Of a DNA stretch of 45,293 nt, positions 41,718 to 45,293 are shown in pieces. Source of the stretch: Akkermansia muciniphila (GTDB lineage: Bacteria > Verrucomicrobiota > Verrucomicrobiia > Verrucomicrobiales > Akkermansiaceae); assembly GCA_945873305.1 (NCBI GenBank), contig CAMCCX010000016.1, positions 1-45,293 of the forward strand, read 5' to 3'. The number at the start of each line of letters is the position of its first letter. The stretch's first letter is position 1. The notes below the pieces were generated by a model. It did not search any database and had not been told where the DNA came from. It saw only the letters and a list, made by a program, of their open reading frames with translations. Both the position numbers and the translations under genes were made by a program.

Positions 41718-42986
41718 ATGTCCAAATCTTCAAAATCCATCGCCCAGTCCTACAAACTCGCCCAAGCCCAATACGCCGATCTCGGTGTGGATACCGATGC
41801 CGCCATGGCCAAGCTCGCGGGCATTCCGATTTCCCTCCACTGCTGGCAGGGCGACGACGTCGGCGGTTTCGAAAACTCCGGCGAAGGCCTCAGCGGCGGG
41901 ATTGCGGTGACCGGCAACTACCCCGGCAAGGCCCGCACTCCGGATGAACTTCGGGCGGACCTCGACAAGGCGCTCTCCCTCATCCCCGGCAAGCACCGCC
42001 TCAATCTCCACGCCTTCTACGGCGAGTTCGGTGGGAAAAAAGTCGATCGCAACGAAATCAAGCCGGAGCATTTCAAAGGCTGGATCGACTGGGCGAAATC
42101 CAACGGCATGGGCATGGATTTCAACCCCACCTGCTTCGCCCACCCCAAGGCCGCCGACGGTTTCACTCTTTCCCATCCGAAGAAGGCGATCCGGGATTTC
42201 TGGATCGAGCACTGCATTGTTTCCCGTGAAATCGGCGCGGTGATGGGCAAGGCGCTCGGCTCTCCGACGGTGACTAACGTCTGGATTCCCGACGGCTACA
42301 AGGACACCCCGGTGGATCGCCTCGCTCCGCGCCAGCGTCTATCCGACTCGCTCGACCAGGTTTTCGCCAAAAAACTCAACCCCAAGCACCATCTCGACGC
42401 CGTCGAGTGCAAGCTCTTCGGCATTGGCAGCGAAAGCTACGTCGTCGGTTCGCACGAGTTCTACATGGGTTACGCGATCAAAAACCAGAAGGTGCTTTGC
42501 CTCGATGCCGGCCACTTCCACCCCACGGAAGGCATCGCCGACAAGCTCTCCTCAGCGCTGATGTATGTGCCGGAAATCCTGCTCCACGTCAGCCGCGGCG
42601 TGCGTTGGGACAGCGACCACGTCGTCACCCTGGACGACGCGCTGCAATCCATCGCCGCCGAACTGGTGCGCAACAAACTGCTCGCCCGCACCCACATCGG
42701 CCTCGATTTCTTCGATGCCAGCATCAACCGCATCGCCGCGTGGACCATCGGCACGCGCAACACGCTCAAGGCGCTGCTCATGGCCTTGCTGGAGCCAGCC
42801 GCTCTTCGGGACGCCGAGAAATCCGGCGACTACACCTCGCGCCTCGCGCTGATGGAAGAATCCAAGAGCTTGCCATGGGGCGCGGTTTGGGATGCTTATT
42901 GCGAATTGCAAAACGTCCCGGCCGGCACCGACTGGCTCGCCGAGGTCAAGCAATACGAAACCGCGGTGCTGAGCAAGCGCGCCTAA
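41718..42986 (+). CDS. rhaA: L-rhamnose isomerase
   Basis: Converts L-rhamnose to L-rhamnulose, the first step of the bacterial rhamnose pathway. The 422-aa length is close to that of E. coli RhaA (419 aa). Visible family features are [88 protein letters not shown], and a metal-ligand region near [11 protein letters not shown] and RWDSDHVV. It is a TIM barrel using divalent metals. It is divergent from the regulator and 47 bases upstream of rhaT. Confidence 0.95.
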   Translation: MSKSSKSIAQSYKLAQAQYADLGVDTDAAMAKLAGIPISLHCWQGDDVGGFENSGEGLSGGIAVTGNYPGKARTPDELRADLDKALSLIPGKHRLNLHAFYGEFGGKKVDRNEIKPEHFKGWIDWAKSNGMGMDFNPTCFAHPKAADGFTLSHPKKAIRDFWIEHCIVSREIGAVMGKALGSPTVTNVWIPDGYKDTPVDRLAPRQRLSDSLDQVFAKKLNPKHHLDAVECKLFGIGSESYVVGSHEFYMGYAIKNQKVLCLDAGHFHPTEGIADKLSSALMYVPEILLHVSRGVRWDSDHVVTLDDALQSIAAELVRNKLLARTHIGLDFFDASINRIAAWTIGTRNTLKALLMALLEPAALRDAEKSGDYTSRLALMEESKSLPWGAVWDAYCELQNVPAGTDWLAEVKQYETAVLSKRA

Positions 42987-43033
42987 GTTAGGAATTCTCC
43001 ACCATCCAAAAATCCAACTGACACTACTATATT

Positions 43034-44212
43034 ATGGGATCTGCATTACTCGGCGTTGTCTTTCACTGGCTCGGCGGCTTGGCCTCGGGAAGTTTCTATG
43101 TGCCTTACAAGGGCGTTAAAAAATGGTCCTGGGAAACCTACTGGCTGGTCGGCGGGTTCTTCTCCTGGATCATCTGCCCGCTGCTGCTCGCTTCCTTTTT
43201 GACCAAGGATGTCTTCGGCGTGCTCGGCAGTCAGTCCGCATCCACCCTCGGCTGGACCTTCCTGTTTGGCGCGCTTTGGGGCACCGGCGGTCTGACCTTC
43301 GGCCTGGCGATGCGTTACCTCGGGATGTCGCTCGGCATGGGCGTCGCGCTCGGTTACTGCGCGGCGTTCGGCACCTTGCTGCCGCCGATTTTCAAACTCT
43401 TCTTCCCATCCATCCCGGTGCCGGAAACGATCACCGAGATCGCTTCCAGCACGGCTGGGCAGGTGACTCTGCTAGGCGTGGCGGTTTGCTTGCTGGGCAT
43501 CTTCATCGCCGCTCTTGCGGGTGCGACCAAGGAAAAGGAAATGTCGGCCGAGGACAAGCAGAAGGCCATCGCCGAGTTCAGCTTCAAGAAAGGCATCCTC
43601 GTGGCGACCTTCTCCGGGATCATGAGCGCCTGCTTCAGCTTCGGCCTGACCGCGGGAAACCCGATCGGCGACGCCTCGGTGGCTGCCGGAACCTCGGTGA
43701 TCTGGAGCGGACTTCCGAAATTGATCGTCGTTATGCTCGGTGGCTTTGCGACTAACTTCGTGTGGTGCGTCGGGCTGAACATCAAGAACCGCACCGGCTA
43801 CCAGTATCTCGCCTCGCACGCCCGCGCCGAGCACGCCGGCCTGACCGCTTCGGGCGGCGAACACGGCGGCGGATCATCCTCCGGTTCCTCGACTCCCGCG
43901 CAGAGTGATTTGAAGATCCCGATGCTCGGGAACTATCTGTTCTCCGCGCTGGCCGGCACCACCTGGTATTTCCAATTCTTCTTCTACACCATGGGCGAGA
44001 CGCAAATGGGCAAGTTCGGCTTCGCCTCGTGGACCCTGCACATGGCCAGCATCATTATCTTCAGTACGATGTGGGGCTGGATTTTCCACGAATGGAAGGG
44101 CTCTAGCAAAAAAGCCCACCGTTTGATCGTCACCGGCATTCTTACCCTGATCCTTTCAACGATCATCATCGGCGTCGGCACCTATATCAAGGGCTCCGGC
44201 GGTGGCCACTGA
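43034..44212 (+). CDS. rhaT: L-rhamnose/H+ symporter RhaT
   Basis: A 392-aa inner-membrane symporter of the drug/metabolite superfamily with about ten membrane helices (for example GGFFSWIICPLLLASF and GILTLILSTIIIGVGTYI). The RhaT family signature GLASGSFYVPYKGVKKWSWE, GLAMRYLGMSLGMGVALGYC and SGIMSACFSFGLTAGNPI are clear. A Gly/Ser/His-rich soluble loop (about residues 275-295) interrupts the C-terminal half. It follows rhaA, so isomerase and symporter are one unit. Together with the upstream ABC importer the locus holds two rhamnose uptake routes. Confidence 0.95.
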   Translation: MGSALLGVVFHWLGGLASGSFYVPYKGVKKWSWETYWLVGGFFSWIICPLLLASFLTKDVFGVLGSQSASTLGWTFLFGALWGTGGLTFGLAMRYLGMSLGMGVALGYCAAFGTLLPPIFKLFFPSIPVPETITEIASSTAGQVTLLGVAVCLLGIFIAALAGATKEKEMSAEDKQKAIAEFSFKKGILVATFSGIMSACFSFGLTAGNPIGDASVAAGTSVIWSGLPKLIVVMLGGFATNFVWCVGLNIKNRTGYQYLASHARAEHAGLTASGGEHGGGSSSGSSTPAQSDLKIPMLGNYLFSALAGTTWYFQFFFYTMGETQMGKFGFASWTLHMASIIIFSTMWGWIFHEWKGSSKKAHRLIVTGILTLILSTIIIGVGTYIKGSGGGH

Positions 44213-44239
44213 TCGGTAGTGTGAAATAATGTTCCATCC

Positions 44240-44277
44240 TCACGGCTCCGTCATCACAGGCGGGGCCGTGATTCTTT
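44240..44277 (+). terminator. Intrinsic terminator after rhaT
   Basis: An 11-bp stem (44240-44250 with 44261-44271, one G-U pair), a 10-base loop and a T-rich tail follow the rhaT stop by 27 bases. Confidence 0.75.
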
Positions 44278-44324
44278 CAAGACGCTCTGGACCGCGGTCC
44301 GGCGATGTAGTGTAGTCCCCGCCA

Positions 44325-45293
44325 GTGAATCCGAGTCCATCCCCCGCCGCCGTCCTCAACCCCGACCTTGAAATCAAGGACGCCCAGCTGATTTTCAACC
44401 GGGTTTGGAAAGGACTGGAGAAAGAGCTCGGCCGCGAAAACCTGATCTTCCCGAAGGAGCTTATCCTGCTCGGAGGCGCGCCCGGCTCGGGTAAGGGGAC
44501 GAACACCGCTTTCATTTGCCGGGTCCGCGGCATCACCGCGGCGCCAATCGTGATCAGCCAGTTGCTGGACTCCCCGGAAGCGCGGAAGATCAAGGCGGGC
44601 GGCGGAATGGTGGGGGATGAGGAAGTGCTCCGCCTGCTGCTTCACGAACTCCTCAAGCCGCAATTCCGCGACAGTGTCGTGCTCGACGGATTCCCCCGCA
44701 CCAACGTGCAGGTCGAGTGCCTCAAAATGTTATATGATCAAATGATCCGGTTGCGCCGCGAATTTTCCGGCACTGCCAAGGCGCTGAATTTCCGGCAACC
44801 GACGTTCCACATCATGGTGCTGTTTGTCGATGAGGCGGAAAGCATCGCCCGCCAGCTCAAGCGCGGCCGGGAGGCGCTCGCCCGCAACGCCGAGATCCGC
44901 CAGTCCGGCGTGGGGGAGCTGGAGGAGGAGCGCAACACCGACTTCCATCCCGAGCTCGCGCGCAACCGCTACCGCACCTTCAAGGAGAAGACCTACGACG
45001 CGCTCGTCTCGCTGAAGCAAATCTTCCACTATCATTTCATCAACGCCCAGGCGCCGATCGAGATCGTCCAACAGAACATCATCAACGAGCTCGCCTATCA
45101 GAGCTCGCTCGAGCTCGACCCGCTCACCTACGACAGCCTGCGCTACATCCCGCTGGCGGATGAAATCGTCGTGCAGGCGCGCCAGGAACTCGTCAACCGG
45201 CTGGACGGCTATCAGGTCGAGCGCCCCGAGCTGTTGAACTCGGTGGTCGATTTCATCCAGGGGAAAATGATGCCGATCATCAAGCGCTACGCC
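44325..45293 (+). CDS. Adenylate kinase-like nucleoside monophosphate kinase (3' end outside window)
   Basis: The first 323 codons of a P-loop kinase, open to the window edge. GTG 44325 starts MNPSPSPAAVLNPDLE. The core has Walker A GGAPGSGKGTNTAFI (Gly-x-Pro-Gly-Ser-Gly-Lys-Gly-Thr as in adenylate kinases) and VVLDGFPRTNVQVE, the NMP-binding block. An insertion with FVDEAESIARQLKRGREA precedes HPELARNRYRTFKEKTYDAL. It is already about 100 residues longer than normal adenylate kinases (about 215 aa) and its C-terminal extension has no domain I recognise. The real length and any extra domain lie beyond the window. Confidence 0.85.
   Translation, partial: MNPSPSPAAVLNPDLEIKDAQLIFNRVWKGLEKELGRENLIFPKELILLGGAPGSGKGTNTAFICRVRGITAAPIVISQLLDSPEARKIKAGGGMVGDEEVLRLLLHELLKPQFRDSVVLDGFPRTNVQVECLKMLYDQMIRLRREFSGTAKALNFRQPTFHIMVLFVDEAESIARQLKRGREALARNAEIRQSGVGELEEERNTDFHPELARNRYRTFKEKTYDALVSLKQIFHYHFINAQAPIEIVQQNIINELAYQSSLELDPLTYDSLRYIPLADEIVVQARQELVNRLDGYQVERPELLNSVVDFIQGKMMPIIKRYA

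Noticed and set aside
1-45293. Recurrent CTAAC/GTTAG pentamer in coding and spacer DNA
   Set aside because: It is striking to the eye in G+C-rich DNA, but a rough composition estimate gives an expected count of the same order, so enrichment is not shown. A counted k-mer test would be needed.
1-45293. tRNA, rRNA, CRISPR array, insertion sequence
   Set aside because: I scanned gene-free stretches and saw no cloverleaf-like sequence, no regular spacer array, and no transposase reading frame.

Overview
The window (about 62% G+C by eye) looks like a chromosomal segment of a free-living Verrucomicrobiota bacterium, probably of the Verrucomicrobiae (Luteolibacter/Haloferula-like). The evidence is the planctomycete/verrucomicrobial pair of a DUF1549/DUF1553 cytochrome-like protein and a DUF1501 protein, a Lys/Ala/Pro-tailed DksA-like protein, small PVC-type hypotheticals, a class II B12-dependent ribonucleotide reductase, and the near absence of Shine-Dalgarno sites. 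The genus is an inference; no rRNA is present.

Layout. 1-5.4 kb: a small secreted Gly/Asn-rich repeat protein, then a minus-strand scpB-pheA-gltA group. 4.3-6.3 kb: DksA-like protein, rpmG, rpsR, a strong terminator, and HPr. 6.3-9.9 kb: a VapBC-type toxin-antitoxin pair, an octaheme cytochrome c fused to HEAT-like and TPR repeats, and an orphan conserved small protein. 10-15.5 kb: nrdJ with an NrdR-like palindrome upstream, divergent from an Fe-S repair protein (Ric/ScdA), then a nitronate-monooxygenase-like flavoprotein. 15.6-24.9 kb: citramalate synthase, the DUF1549/1553-DUF1501 pair, a chimeric pseudogene assembled from pieces of cimA and hflC, an OprO/OprP-type porin, and hflK-hflC. 24.9-28.3 kb: a zinc-ribbon/membrane protein pair of unknown function, then a decaying stretch. 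That stretch holds a deleted sensor kinase, the stub of its response regulator, a hairpin-rich non-coding region, and a toxin-antitoxin locus whose toxin is frameshifted. 28.5-33 kb: a TPMT-family methyltransferase, an HtrA-like protease followed by a catalytically degenerate paralogue with its PDZ domain inserted in the protease fold, a photolyase, and an AP2-like mini-protein. 33-36.3 kb: rpoA-rplQ with terminator, a MazG-like protein, and rsmH. 36.3-44.2 kb: an L-rhamnose locus with an ABC importer (ATPase, two permeases, lipoprotein binding protein), a convergent AraC regulator, rhamnose isomerase and the RhaT H+ symporter. The window ends inside a long adenylate-kinase-like gene.

How genes work together. 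The clearest unit is the rhamnose locus, which carries two kinds of importer for one sugar plus the first catabolic enzyme and a local regulator; the kinase and aldolase are not in the window. HflK/HflC form one membrane complex. The serine protease and its pseudo-protease neighbour are probably co-translated. The most unusual material lies between genes: a cimA/hflC fusion remnant, several families of palindromic dispersed repeats, and the 27.4-27.7 kb hairpin cluster. No tRNA, rRNA, CRISPR array, transposase or integrase was seen.
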